Source: Delphinapterus leucas
Taxonomy: Eukaryota; Chordata; Mammalia; Artiodactyla; Monodontidae
DNA: 64,000 nt
Assembly: GCF_002288925.2 (NCBI RefSeq)
Contig: NW_022098001.1
Coordinates: 4,860,163-4,924,162 of the forward strand
Direction of reading: 5' to 3'
Position 1 is the stretch's first letter; each line of letters opens with the position of its first letter. Of this stretch, positions 12,778-24,084 are shown one piece after another. The position numbers were made by a program, and so were the translations under genes. The notes under the pieces are model-generated. The model was given only the letters and a program-made list of their open reading frames with translations. It had not been told where the DNA came from and did not search any database.

Positions 12778-13717
12778 CAGAAGAACTAATATTGGTTATG
12801 AATATGTTTCTGTGATTACTTTGATTCTATCACACAATATTATGATTCTTTGGACAGTACTGGAAAGATGCACTGCATTTTAAAAATGATCATTAAGACA
12901 GCATAATTACCATCAATTGTTTAAAGAAATGAACAGCTATTTATTATACAACACCCTGGCACATGTGTGTGTTTTCATGTTCAATTTGTGTTGATTTAAG
13001 TGCTTATTATAGGTGAAGGATATTGATAGAATACTTTTGCAAATAGCCTCAAAACATGGAGAGAATTCCTTTTTCTTTTTTACTACCACAAATTTCAACA
13101 TGAAATATTTTGCCAGTATGCTATGAGCACCAATAGTATAACATAAACTATGGAAGAATTCCAGGCTGTGTTGACGTATTTTATGAATGTTATGGGATGG
13201 CAGATTGGAGGTGTACATCTGCGGGGGTTGGCCAGTCATCCCACTGCCGTCTGTGTATCTGTATGCTTAAATGAATTAGCTAATATAAAAACAGCGCATA
13301 AACAAGTTCAATGCCATAGAATTTCCTTTATAGGGTACAGAATATTCAAATCTGAGTAAAGGAAGAGAAAATTATGTTCAATTGCTATTTCTTGGGAATA
13401 CGGTATGTATAAAATGGAAAAGCTACAGCACCCAAACAGAAAGGCCTTATGAATACTGCTTGGCTGTTCTCCTTTTTCTCCCTTTCATTGTATCGCCCTG
13501 TTTTACTGGCAGCATTGTTTTTGCAGCCTAGGATGTGGGCAATGATCTTTTATCAAAGGACTGGGGAGACCATGCCACACCTCAAGGTCATTCAATGACT
13601 ACCAAATCCCTTTCTTCTTGAGGAAAAAACAAACCATAATATGCAACCCTCAACCCTAGATTCCCATCTCTGAATTACTCTTTAAACAACATACATTGTA
13701 GTCACTTATCAACAGAG
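12778..13717. other. Unique sequence
   Basis: No family or gene recognised. The open frame at 12937-13239 on the minus strand has no recognisable domain. Confidence 0.4.
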
Positions 13718-13740
13718 CCCCCCCCCCCCCCCCGCCCCCG
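13718..13740. repeat. C16 homopolymer followed by GCCCCCG
   Basis: Sixteen consecutive C, one G, five C, one G. A pure C tract this long is rare in AT-rich mammalian DNA. The minus strand is a G tract able in principle to form G-quadruplex structures. Its length is likely to be unreliable in sequencing. Confidence 0.95.
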
Positions 13741-14034
13741 TAGCTGATCTAAGAAAAGAATCACTTAGCAATGCAACATTCTTGTCCTATCCTTTACATA
13801 CATATAAAAATCCCTCAACGATAAGCTCCAGCTACAGGGCTTGATGTCAACAGCTTCACACTGAATTCTCTTTTCGCCCCTTGAATTTAATTCCTTCATG
13901 ATGCTTCTTACTGGTTAAATAGTGTAAATGATTTTTTTGGTATATTAGCTGTCTCCAACTTTCATTATGTTTTCCCTTAATTCTTAAACATTATTTTGCT
14001 TAAGTCATTATTTCTCCATGGTTTCATTATTCGC

Positions 14035-14037
<3 letters not shown>
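13741..14037. other. Unique sequence between the C tract and the GT repeat
   Basis: Nothing recognised. Confidence 0.4.

Positions 14038-14070
<33 letters not shown>
14038..14070. repeat. (GT)n microsatellite
   Basis: About 15 GT dinucleotides in a row. Confidence 0.96.
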
Positions 14071-14073
<3 letters not shown>

Positions 14074-16280
14074 ACTACAAAAATGAATAAAAAGAAGCAA
14101 CAAATGATCCCTTAGGGGAAACTATACATACAAATATACAGTACGTATAATTGGTGTTAATTTTGATGTTGGGATTTTTAAGTTAGATAAGAAACAATAA
14201 AACTTTTATTTTTAGCTAACAGTTTGTGGGCTAATTTAGTCCTTGAAATCCTTCCAAGCATGATAGTTTAAAATTTGCCCCAGATGGACTTTCTCTTCTG
14301 TTCAAATTGCTCGACAGCAACATAACAGCCATTTATAACAAAGTCTGCAGAAATGGGCTGGCGCTTCTAGTCTTCCAAATACAAACACATCGGTCTGTTT
14401 GTAAGGAGAGTGCCCCCATAAATCACCATGAATTAAAGAGGAATGCACCCGTCCCAATCAAAACATCAGGAAGAAACCATTGCGCAATAGATAAGAACAC
14501 AAACAAGTGCAAAGCATCACTTGAGTTTTTATAGAAGGCCCATATTTTTGGAAGGCAACCAGTGCTGTTTCACATGCTGTACTTTTTCTAATCTGACTGA
14601 CTCACAGTCTTGTGATAGTGAGATAAGCTAGGTAGGCAAATTTTTATAGAGTTGCAATTACTGAAATTGTCATTACGCTGCTCACTGTAAAATAAATATA
14701 GATAGAAGTGAAATTATGCACAGGCTAGAAGTAGAAAGTGTTTTGCTTCTGTTTGCTAAATTAATCTCTTCCTAAATGGCTGCAGGCCAGGTAGGTTAGC
14801 ATTTGTGGTTTCAAAGGTTTTCAGCGCTTGCAATGAGCCATGAAATTACTGCATGCTGCTGAAAATGGCAGCTGATGAAAGGAAAAGAGTGAATCCCAAA
14901 GGCAGAAAGACAGGAGGAAGCAAAATTACAGGCAGAAAGTCTGATTTTTGATGTTGCTCATTGTGAAATGTACACCCAAACTTTTAATAAAACATAAAAC
15001 ATTAATAAACCTGCTAACAATTCCTTACAATTTCTTTTGAAGTCTGAGTATAATTTCTGAATACTTATTAAAACAGGCAACGATTCAGAGGGGGCTGAGC
15101 AGTTTTCTATCTATGGTATGTGCTGTATTGGTAGAGGCTCTCCTTGTGACTTTTGAAATAAGATTTTTATTGATGTTTTTAATTGAATCACACAATAGGA
15201 TTGATTTTCAGTTAATAAAAGTACCCAGATCCTTTTGGTTTTCTGTTAGGATTAGCTAGTCTTAGTTATGATACTGTCACCAGCATATACTATCATCAGG
15301 GCTGCTATCCTGTTTTAAACCATCTGAATTTCCTCAGAATAAGAGGATACCTGAGTCTTCACACATAGGGTCTGAAAACTCTCCAGGCTAGAACGCTGTG
15401 TCCCAACAGTCTTCACCCAATTCTCAGAAAGAATGAGAATCAGTTGGATTTTATAAAACCACACATGCTACTACATCTTGCCATAGACAGGCAGATTATT
15501 CAGGCCCAAAGTAAACATTTTCCCAATCCCCAGGCTTTGCCTCTTGAGCACCAATTTCAAATTGAAGGTTGTAACAGTTCTTAAATATATTTATAAAGGT
15601 ATTTCCCATCTTGTAATGAAAACCAGTCTTTAAGACTTTAAGGCATTCCATAGCCAGGAGAGGTTCCTGAAAAGTTAAATGATCACCATTTGGAAATCCA
15701 AATTTCTGTATATTTGACAGCCTCAGTCTCTGTATAACTGGAGTTCATCCATACTAAAATAATCATGCCACAGCTAAGGAATGCAAAATCGTTACACATT
15801 CTCAGAGATTCAAGGCACTTATACTTGCCTGATTTCATAGATTAATTACTAGGAAGACAGAGGATTGTAAAAATCTTTGGATTAAATTCTGTTATGGAAG
15901 GCATAAATAATCTAATGATTACTATGCATGCCTGGTCAAACAGTTCCTGTCACCAAGTTATTGGAGTGCTTTTTTCACTTCTAGCAAGGAAATGATCTGA
16001 ACTGCAAATTGAGCTCAGCTGTAAGGAAGAGATGCTTCAATCTTAGCCCTCAATTCTTCCACAAAGAGGGGAGTGGCCAAGTTTGCAACAAGAAGCATTC
16101 ACTTAGTCATGCAATATTTAAAAATAAAGCCCCCATATGGGAAATACCTAACTACCTCCTGCAGTAGTCTTTGCATTCATTTCTAAATAGCCATAAAAAA
16201 CTTTCCTTCCAATATTCATAGTGTACCCCCATTTAAAAGTAATAGTCACAGTTCTGTGATTTCAGGCAGAAGTGGTTTAT
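14071..16280. other. Repeat-free region of about 2.2 kb
   Basis: This is one of the longest stretches in the window without any recognised mobile element or simple repeat. The 14,560-15,080 segment has complex composition. Absence of repeats can accompany conserved non-coding sequence, but conservation cannot be judged from one sequence. The small ORF at 14307-14534 has no recognisable family. Confidence 0.4.
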
Positions 16281-16490
16281 CGGAAAGTGTATTCGATGTG
16301 GAGTGGAAAGAACACAGATTTGTCACTTAATAGCCATGTGATCATATGGCAAAGGGCACTACCTTCCTGGGTCTGATTTTTTTTTTTTTTTTGGCATCCA
16401 AATAACAATAGAAATACTTAACCTAATAGAATTAAATGAGTGCACTTTCCACTTTGTAAACTAGAAACTTCTATACAATTGTGAGAAATG
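16281..16490 (+). mobile_element. MIR SINE relic, sense
   Basis: 'gtggagtggaaagaacacag', 'tgtcacttaatagccatgtg', 'cctgggtctgattttttttt' and 'cttaacctaatagaattaaa' follow the MIR order, with a T-run expansion in the middle. Diverged. Confidence 0.65.
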
Positions 16491-17304
16491 ATTTGAAAAT
16501 GAAATGTTTGAGACATCATTCATTTCCAAATAAGATTGATGAGGAAAGTAACCAAGGAGTCTGGAAAATTAATGAAGCTGAGGATATAGACTAAGTGGCC
16601 ATGTGTAACGGGGCTTCTTAGGAGGAAACTGACACTGTCACATACCTGAACTGCTATTCCCACCTTACTGAATTTTGAATTGAACTACAATTTTCAAGCA
16701 ATTCAAATTCAAACTGAGTTGCCATAATTCCTGATTTCCCCCATCTTGTGTCAGCCCCAAAGCTTCAGTGACAAATAAAAAAGAAAGATATCATGCTTGT
16801 CCCTTGCTCAAGCCGGCTTGAAAGCACATTTCCCCACATCACATTCACACAGGAATCAGAAAAGATGTTGACCTTAGAAAAATGGGCTGTAAGTTTTACC
16901 ATCCAGTTCAATTTATTCTCTGTCATACCTACCGTCAAGTTCGATCTAAAGTCAAATTGTAAATTCAGAAGGAGTGGAACTAAAGGATAACTAATCATAC
17001 TGATGACAACGGAGGTATTTGAAAATACAGCCATTTCCCATTAATGCTTCTGCTGTAATTGCTATGTTCACAATGATTCAACAGAATTCTATTTTCAAGT
17101 AAAAAAAAAAAAAAAAAGTCTGTTACGGCAAACCCCCAACATCCAAATAACATCAAAAGCAAAGATTCCCTCAACCTGAGAACTAATGACTAGGAAGTTA
17201 AATGCTCAGTGATAGATAATCCATGAATTAAAATTAAAATTCTGTTGTCAATGTGAAGGATATGTGAGCCTGCCCTGGAAAATTTCTGTCTAAAGGGATT
17301 ATTT
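16491..17304. other. Unique sequence
   Basis: Holds an A17 run at about 17101-17117. The overlapping ORFs at 16765-17034 and 16793-16990 are chance open frames on opposite strands. Confidence 0.4.
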
Positions 17305-17550
17305 GTACATTCATTCAACAAATGTTTATTGAGAGTCTAGTATGTCCCAAGTGTTTTTGTAAACACTGGGAAGCATATCAGACAAATTCATCTCTATTGG
17401 ACCTTAAATTCTAATGAGCCTGGGTATATGACAGGGACATAAATCAATTTCATTTTGATTGTCTATGCACATTGATTAAAGATGAGCCTAGGGAACTATG
17501 TTACAAAGAACTATGATAATATATGTAAGTTCAAGAAGAAAGACTGCCAG
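17305..17550 (-). mobile_element. L2 LINE 3' end, antisense
   Basis: 'cattcattcaacaaatgttt' followed by 'attgagagtctagtatgtcc', 'caagtgtttttgtaaacact' and 'gggaagcatatcagacaaat' is the well-known antisense L2 tail. Confidence 0.75.
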
Positions 17551-17738
17551 AATTGACTAGTGATGTCTGTCGTGGGAGCAGGATAGAGCAGTATTGGCAC
17601 ACATGCCATGCTTTTGCTACTCCTACATTCTAGGAAATGACCATGGGGCTAAAAGCCTCAAATTCAGAACTTTTACCCATGGAAAATATTGGTGCTAACC
17701 ACATATGCCAGATTGACCTTCTTTTGTGCTGTCTTTTT

Positions 17739-17790
17739 CAAGGGAAATAAGAGAAAATTTCTCTTATTTCAAGGGAAATAAGAGAAAATT
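17739..17790. repeat. Local tandem duplication with hairpin potential (period 31 bp)
   Basis: 'caagggaaataagagaaaat' occurs at 17739 and again at 17770. Between the copies, 'tctcttattt' is the inverse of 'aaataagaga', so each copy can fold with the spacer. Seen directly. Confidence 0.9.
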
Positions 17791-18059
17791 ACCTACATTT
17801 CTATGTACCCCAAGGAAGGCTCCTGAGTTTTCACAGAAGAAACCTTTTCTTTCTTTTGGTTGTTCATCAAAACATGTAAGTCTATGCCCTTATAGAAAAT
17901 ATTTGCCCTTCACAGTCTTACCAAATTATGCCAATTTCAAACTCTCTGCTATCTTATAGTAACCAAATCCTTGATCACACTTTCAGGTTAATCTTACATT
18001 TGGTGGGTAGCCACAAACCAAATTTCAGCCAACTTGATAATAAAATACCTATGAAAACA
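17791..18059. other. Unique sequence
   Basis: No repeat or gene recognised. Confidence 0.4.
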
Positions 18060-18720
18060 TAAAGGCAAAGGATATTCAACTGATGATTCAAAGAAATATA
18101 AATGCAATGAAGCAAATTTTAAAAATCTTTGACCACACTGCTAACCAGGAAAATGCACACTGAACAATAACCAGTCACCATTTTTCCATATCAAATCGGC
18201 AAACATTTTAAAAGAATGGATAATATAGCATTGGCAAGAGTGTGAGGTAAAGAGCACACGCACACTTAAGCAATACCAGCAATACTGCTGCTTTGGAAAA
18301 CAATTTGTCAGCACTTAAAAACACCTAAAATATGTATACTCTTAGAAAGCATTTCCATTTTTAGGAAGCACTCACACAGGTACGTTTGCACAAGCCTATT
18401 TATTATCATGTAATTTACAAGAATAACAACTTGTTCATCAATATCAGATTGGTAAGACATAGCATAGTAAACCCATACTATGGAATAAAATGCACTCACT
18501 GAAAAAATAAGTTCAGTAGACTTGTAGTGAGATAATATTCACTATATATCACTGAGAAAAAGTGGATAGAAATACCATCTTTAGAGACATTAAAGTCCCA
18601 TTCAACCTTTCACATTTCAAATTGACCAAAAACAGTGACATAGGAAATAAATGAAAAGACTTAACTATTTATCATTTTTTCTATATGAATTTTACCTCAA
18701 AGTAACCAAAAAGATGATGA
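18060..18720 (+). mobile_element. Old L1 (L1M-type) ORF2 3' fragment, sense
   Basis: 'accagtcaccatttttccat', 'atcggcaaacattttaaaag', 'ctgctttggaaaacaatttg', 'aagcactcacacaggtacgt' and the 'tggaataaaatgcactcact' region follow the usual L1M ORF2 C-terminal and 3' UTR order. Heavily diverged with many stops. Confidence 0.65.
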
Positions 18721-18879
18721 GGGAAATTTTCTTTACATGAGAAGTAAATTAATAAGTAAAGATAAAATAAGATAAAAATATAGTAAATAAAATTTTAAAA
18801 ACAAATATGTAGAATAAAGTAAAAATATTACTGTTTTGCAACTCCTAATGAATGGAGCTGGGCAATGATTAAAGACCAC

Positions 18880-19600
18880 TAACATCACAAAAAGCAGCAA
18901 CCAGGTACTATGTGCCTTCTGATGGAAGAACGTACCACCACCAGTGAAATAGCTCTGCTTGAAAAGAGAAATTGAACCTGAATCTGATCAAGCATTTCTA
19001 TCTAATTACCAAATTACAGGAAATAGAGGACAGAGAAACATTTTAAACCAGACCACAGGGATGCAATCAGCAAAGTACAGACTGTGGGAAACTATAAACA
19101 AACAATTTGATTTCTTCAACAAACAAATTGAGAGGGAAAAAATACCAAGATATGAAGGAGGAATGTATAGCTTAAAATAAGTGTGGGAAGCACAAAATCC
19201 AGTCACAATGCTTGAATCCAGCAAACTGTTAAAAAAAAAAGAAAAAATTATAAGGCAATTGGAAATTTGAACACTGACTGGGGGATATTTGATATTGAAT
19301 AATTATTGCTAGTTTTATTTAGTTGAAATACTAATATGATGTTTTCAGAGTCCTACATTTTAGACATATACACTGAAATCATTATAAATAACATTTTGTA
19401 ATGTCTAGGATTTACTTAAAAAGAATCCAGAAATGGGGTACATATTGAGGTAAGGATGAAACAGAACCAGCTGTGAGTTGGTAGTTATTGAAGCTGGGTG
19501 TTAGGGGAAAAAAAAAAAAAGGGAGGTTTATGGTACTATTCTATACGCTTCTCGAAATGTTGAGATTTTTAAAATAATACCACAGCTTAAAATAGGAATA
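18880..19600 (+). mobile_element. Old dispersed repeat, family not named
   Basis: The phrases 'cactaacatcacaaaaagca', 'ctgatggaagaacgtaccac', 'ggaaatttgaacactgactg', 'agctgtgagttggtagttat' and 'ttgaagctgggtgttagggg' recur in mammalian genomes as a medium-frequency repeat that I recognise but cannot assign confidently. The 18959-19180 ORF lies inside it and is probably not a gene. Confidence 0.45.
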
Positions 19601-19709
19601 TAGAAAATTCAAAAAATAAAAATGACATGGTTGTACCAGTGCAAATATTTCCCTTTCAAATACCTTTGGTGCACTTACAAAATTAATCATTTTGAAAGTA
19701 CAAAGATGA

Positions 19710-20692
19710 TCTTTTTTTTTTCTACTTTATTGGAGTGTAATTGCTTTACAATGGTGTGTTAGTTTCTGCTTTATAACAAAGCGAATCAGTTATACATATA
19801 CATATGTTCCCATATCTCTTCCCTCTTACGTCTCCCTCCCTCCCACCCTCCCTATCCCACCCCTCCAGGCGGTCACAAAGCACTGAGCTGATCTCCCTGT
19901 GCCATGCGGCTGCTTCCCACTAGCTATCTACCTTACGTTTGGTAGTGTATATATGTCCATGCCTCTCTCTTGCTTTGTCACAGCTCACTCTTCCCCCTCC
20001 CCATATCCTCAAGTCCATTCTCTAGTAGGTCTGTGTCTTTATTCCTGTCTTACCCCTAGGTTCTTCATGACATTTTTTTTTCTTAAATTCCATATATATG
20101 TGTTAGCATACGGTATTTGTCTTTCTCTTTCTGAGTTACTTCACTCTGTATGACAGACTCTGGGTCTATCCACCTCATTACAAATAGCTCAATTTCGTTT
20201 CTTTTTATGGCTGAGTAATATTCCACTGTATATATGTGCCACATCTTCTTTATCCATTCATCTGATGATGGACACTTAGGTTGTTTCCATCTCTGGGCTA
20301 TTGTAAATAGAGCTGCAATGAACATTTTGGTACATGACTCTTTTTGAATTATGGTTTTCTCAGGGTATATGCCCAGTAGTGGGATTGCTGGGTCATATGG
20401 TAGTTCTATTTGTAGTTTTTTAAGTTACCTCCAAACTGTTCTCCATAGTGGCTGTATCAATTTACGTTCCCACCAACAGTGCAAGAGGGTTCCCTTTTCT
20501 CCACACCCTCTCCAGCATTTATTGTTTCTAGATTTTTTGATGATGGCCATTCTGACTGCTGTGAGATGATATCTCATTGTAGTTTTGATTTGCATTTCTC
20601 TAATGATTAATGAAGTTGAGCATTCTTTCATGTGTTTTTTGGCAGTCTGTATATCTTCTTTGGAGAAATGTCTATTTAGGTCTTCTGCCCAT
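19710..20692 (-). mobile_element. L1 3' end, antisense, 5'-truncated
   Basis: A T run at 19712-19721 is the reverse of the poly-A tail. Moving right come the antisense 3' UTR (with 'aaagcactgagctgatctcc') and the C-terminal part of ORF2. Minus-strand frames at 20083-20325 and 20425-20631 show L1 ORF2 C-terminal signatures such as '[20 protein letters not shown]' and '[13 protein letters not shown]'. It is the same L1 type as the copy at 52.8 kb. The body stops abruptly near 20690, typical 5' truncation. Confidence 0.93.
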
Positions 20693-21050
20693 TAATTCAA
20701 AAAAAGAAACTATTTCACAAGCACTATTCACTGGCAATAATACAATATTACAAGAAATTAATATCATTGGGAAAAATGTCATTTTTTCCCAAATTAATTA
20801 ACAGATTTGACCATTTCAATGAGATTTTTATTGAGAGAAGCCTTTAGAAAATTCCTCTATATTTCATCCCGAATTAAAGTTTAAAAACAGTAACAAATGC
20901 AATTGTGAAAAATGGGAGAAAAAGAGGGTTGCTTCCAACAATTATGTAATAAAATTAAAATATTATGTAACTGGCATAAGATTGACAGATCAGTGATATA
21001 GAATAGATAACCTCAAAATAGACCTTAGTGTAAAGAAGGATTTAATTTTT
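20693..21050. other. Unique AT-rich sequence
   Basis: Nothing recognised between the antisense L1 and the next SINE. Confidence 0.4.
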
Positions 21051-21266
21051 TGTTTGTTTGTTTGTTTTTTTGTTGCGGTACGCGGTCCTCTCACTGTTGC
21101 GGACTCTCCCGTTGCGGAGCACAGGCTCCGGACGCGCAGGCTCAGTGGCCATGGCTCACGGGCCCAGCCGCTCCGCGGCATGTGGGATCTTCCCGGACCG
21201 GGGCACGAACCCGCATCCCCTGCATCGGCAGGTGGACTCTCAACCACTGTGCCACCAGGGAAGCCC
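21051..21266 (-). mobile_element. CHR-2 SINE, antisense
   Basis: On the minus strand it runs from 'gggcttccctggtggcacag' at 21266 through the B box and GC-rich distal half to 'gcgtaccgcaacaaaaaaac' and a CAAA-type tail. It is little diverged from neighbouring copies. No clean target duplication was found. Four overlapping open frames here are SINE artefacts. Confidence 0.94.
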
Positions 21267-22113
21267 TCTTCCTGATTTTTTTCCAGATTTTCCAAAGCTA
21301 TCATCTCCCAGATTTTCCATAGTAATGGTCAAAATAGTTGGCTGCTCACTGTACAAAGAGAAGAGTCAAGGCTTGAGACAGTATAGGTTCTGATATGTGA
21401 GTTCATGCCGATTTCCTCCATGCCTCCTGATTGAATGCTGGGAGTAAGTGCCAGCTCACAGCTGATCAATTTCTTTCCTCCTGTCATTGAAAATGTTTAA
21501 AATTTACATTTCTCTCAAGAATCCTAAACTCATCTTCTCAAATAAACAGAGGGAAAGTGCTCTTCCTTCTTCACTGATTCCTAATCTAAATGCAGTTTAT
21601 AGCTTGCTATATACCAGACCTGCTATATACTATCCATGAAATATAGAGGAGTATAACATAGGCTTTATCACTTGTATATTAAACTCACTGCTTTGAATAT
21701 GTTTTATAAGTCAAGGTGCTCTGTTCGTATAGAGCCCAGCATCATGCAGATACACAGCACAGTCAATGCTTTCTTAAACAGTCCGTGCTTTCAAATCCAC
21801 ACAGGCTTTGGGAAATCATGTAGTGAAGTCTTTGTGAATATTTCCGGGAAACCAGGTATCTTTTCTTAGCTTTGAGAATGGGGGGAATATTTAGTGGCAT
21901 AAAAACAATATTGATTTCCGCAGGATCTCTGCAGCATTTCTTTAGCCTTGTTATAAACCAGGCACCCAGAAGTGGGTTCCATGATGCATTGTAGCATGTC
22001 ACATTCCTTCCAAAAGTACTCCACACAGACAGTTGCTTTCACTGAACAAAATCATTCTGGGAACATGCTAAATTAGTTCATTCTCCTGTATTATCTTCAC
22101 CTTCTATGATTCA
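21267..22113. other. Unique sequence
   Basis: No gene or repeat recognised; the open frames at 21672-21869 and 21763-22026 overlap on opposite strands and have no recognisable product. Confidence 0.4.
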
Positions 22114-22315
22114 AGAGGGATGGAGGGGGCTTCCCTGGTGGCGCAGTGGTTGAGAGTCCGCCTGCCGATGCAGGGGACACGGGTTCGTGCCCCAGTCTGG
22201 GAAGATCCCACATGCCGCGGAGCGGCTGGGCCTGTGAGCCGTGGCCGCTAAGCCTGCGTGTCCTGAGCCTGTGCTCCACAACGGGAGAGGCCAAAAAAGT
22301 GAGAGGCCAACGAAC

Positions 22316-22347
<32 letters not shown>

Positions 22348-22365
22348 AAAAAGAGGGATGGAGGG
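22114..22365 (+). mobile_element. CHR-2 SINE, sense, with perfect 14-bp TSD
   Basis: The body is 22128-22351, from 'ggcttccctggtggcgcagt' to a pure A tail of about 28 bp. The TSD 'agagggatggaggg' is identical at 22114-22127 and 22352-22365. The long, nearly uninterrupted A tail suggests a comparatively recent insertion. It landed at the left edge of the GA-rich tract that follows. Confidence 0.97.
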
Positions 22366-22506
22366 AGGATAGAGAGATGGGGAGAGAAAGGAAGGAAAGA
22401 AGGAAGGGAGGGAGGGAGAAAGGGAGGGAGAAAGAGAAGGAGGAGAGGGGAAGGACAGAAGGGAAGGGGGAGGGGGAGAGAAGGGAAGGGGGAGGGGGAG
22501 AGAAGG
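22352..22506. repeat. GA-rich low-complexity tract with G-quadruplex potential
   Basis: An almost pure purine strand. At 22406-22428 five GGG runs are separated by 1-5 bases. At 22457-22500 a 22-bp unit ('agaagggaagggggaggggg' plus 'ag') is repeated twice in tandem. The minus-strand ORF over it encodes only Ser/Pro/Leu low complexity. Confidence 0.95.
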
Positions 22507-24084
22507 TTAAAAACAAATTGCCCTCCAATAGGTTAATAAGAACTGCTTGATTTCAAATCTGAAGACAAGACTACTTCTCTAATGTTTGAATACCTCACTG
22601 TACAATGGGAATAGTAATAGATTGAAGGCATGCAAAGTTCTAGTGTAGTGCTTGGCATATAATAAGTGGAAATAAATGTGTTATCTCTTTGCACCTCCTC
22701 AGATTCTTCTGAGGCTCAGCCACTTGCTCTGACACAGTCACAACCATCCAACTCAGCTTATGCTCTGGTGATCCCTTGTCTAGAGCCAACCAATCTGACC
22801 AGACGCAAACCTGGAATCTGTGGTTTTTCTCACCACTTCCAGACTTGAATGTAACAGCACACTGAGGAGTATAAAATCTAGGTTCTGAGCAGCTGTCTAA
22901 TGGGTAAGTGTGTTGGTTGGGGTGGGTGTTTTAATGGAAGAAATTTGACCAATAAGAAAGAAGAGGAGATGCAGACATCAGTCAGATAAAGTCTGTCTCC
23001 CTCTTTTCCTCCCACCTGCTGTTCTAAGGCACTTTCACCAAGTTGTCTGATCAGAGATACCAAGTGACCAAGTGGATGCACCTCGCAAGCCACTGTCTTT
23101 GTCTCTTTTAGGTTTATCCTAAAGCAGAAGCCAGCGAGGTAACACTTCACCTACCGTTGCTTCCCATCCTTAGCAACTTCACTTCCCCCTTTCTTACTTT
23201 CACTACCCTGAAAATTGTACCCCACAAATGAAGCATCACCTCTCAATCCTTGACTCAGGCTCTGTTTTCTATGGACAGTTGAATATGACTATTTTTATTA
23301 ATAAAATAGTTCTACCATTTACACTCCCATGCCCAGCCCTCAACAGTTGGTCAGGCCATCTTTATTTTTAACTGTACTTAAACCAGTTAAAGTCCTATAA
23401 AATATCTGCCATGTCATGAATCTAGTGCTTCTTGGGGCATTATGCTAGAATCCCACCCACATATTAATATCAAAGAAAAAAAAAAAGCTTTCTTGTACTT
23501 CAAAATGTTTCATTTAGGAGACGCAAAATTCACACTTTCCCTGTCTTTTCCAGATGTGATTAACTACCCCTACTAATCCCTTTTGCTCTTTTAGACATGT
23601 TTTTCAAAGCCCTTTACTAACTCCCACCTTCAAGTCCTAGCCGCTGCCAAAAATAACACCCCTGCCCACCTCTGCCAGCTACCTCCTTCCAATCATTCAG
23701 TCAGGCTCTGAGATAAGACCTATTCCAGAGGGCCTCGCCTGCCTAAAATGGTAGGGATTATGTAATCACTACCCATGCTGCCCCTAGCACTAATTTATAC
23801 TTTTCCTTTATGTAATATACATATCACATATGTCCCTGCTCCAGTGTTTTATGTATTGATTCCAGTAAAATACAAAACATTTTTGTAGTTTCTATGAGTT
23901 ATACTTAGATACCTTCCATGATCGCCAGCACTGGAGCTACCAAGACCTTGATAATAGGGGAAAAATCAGCCTTCTGGAAAGACTCTCCAGATACTATGAT
24001 TAAAATTCAGTGCATAAAAGCTAAACAATTGTAATTCTTTCATTAATGACCATCTTGAAATATCACTTTTCTATTAGACAGAAT
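22507..24084. other. Unique sequence with weak L2-like patches
   Basis: Around 23560-23830 ('ctccttccaatcattcagtc', 'atttatacttttcctttatg') is vaguely L2-like in sense orientation but I would not assign it firmly. Open frames at 22666-22848 and 22878-23150 have no recognisable product. Confidence 0.4.

Noticed and set aside
21050..21393. Three overlapping plus-strand ORFs with Arg/Pro/Ser-rich products
   Set aside because: All fall in an antisense CHR-2 SINE; the same peptide shadows recur at every SINE copy (for example 3381-3713, 11559-11906, 39002-39260, 62226-62542).
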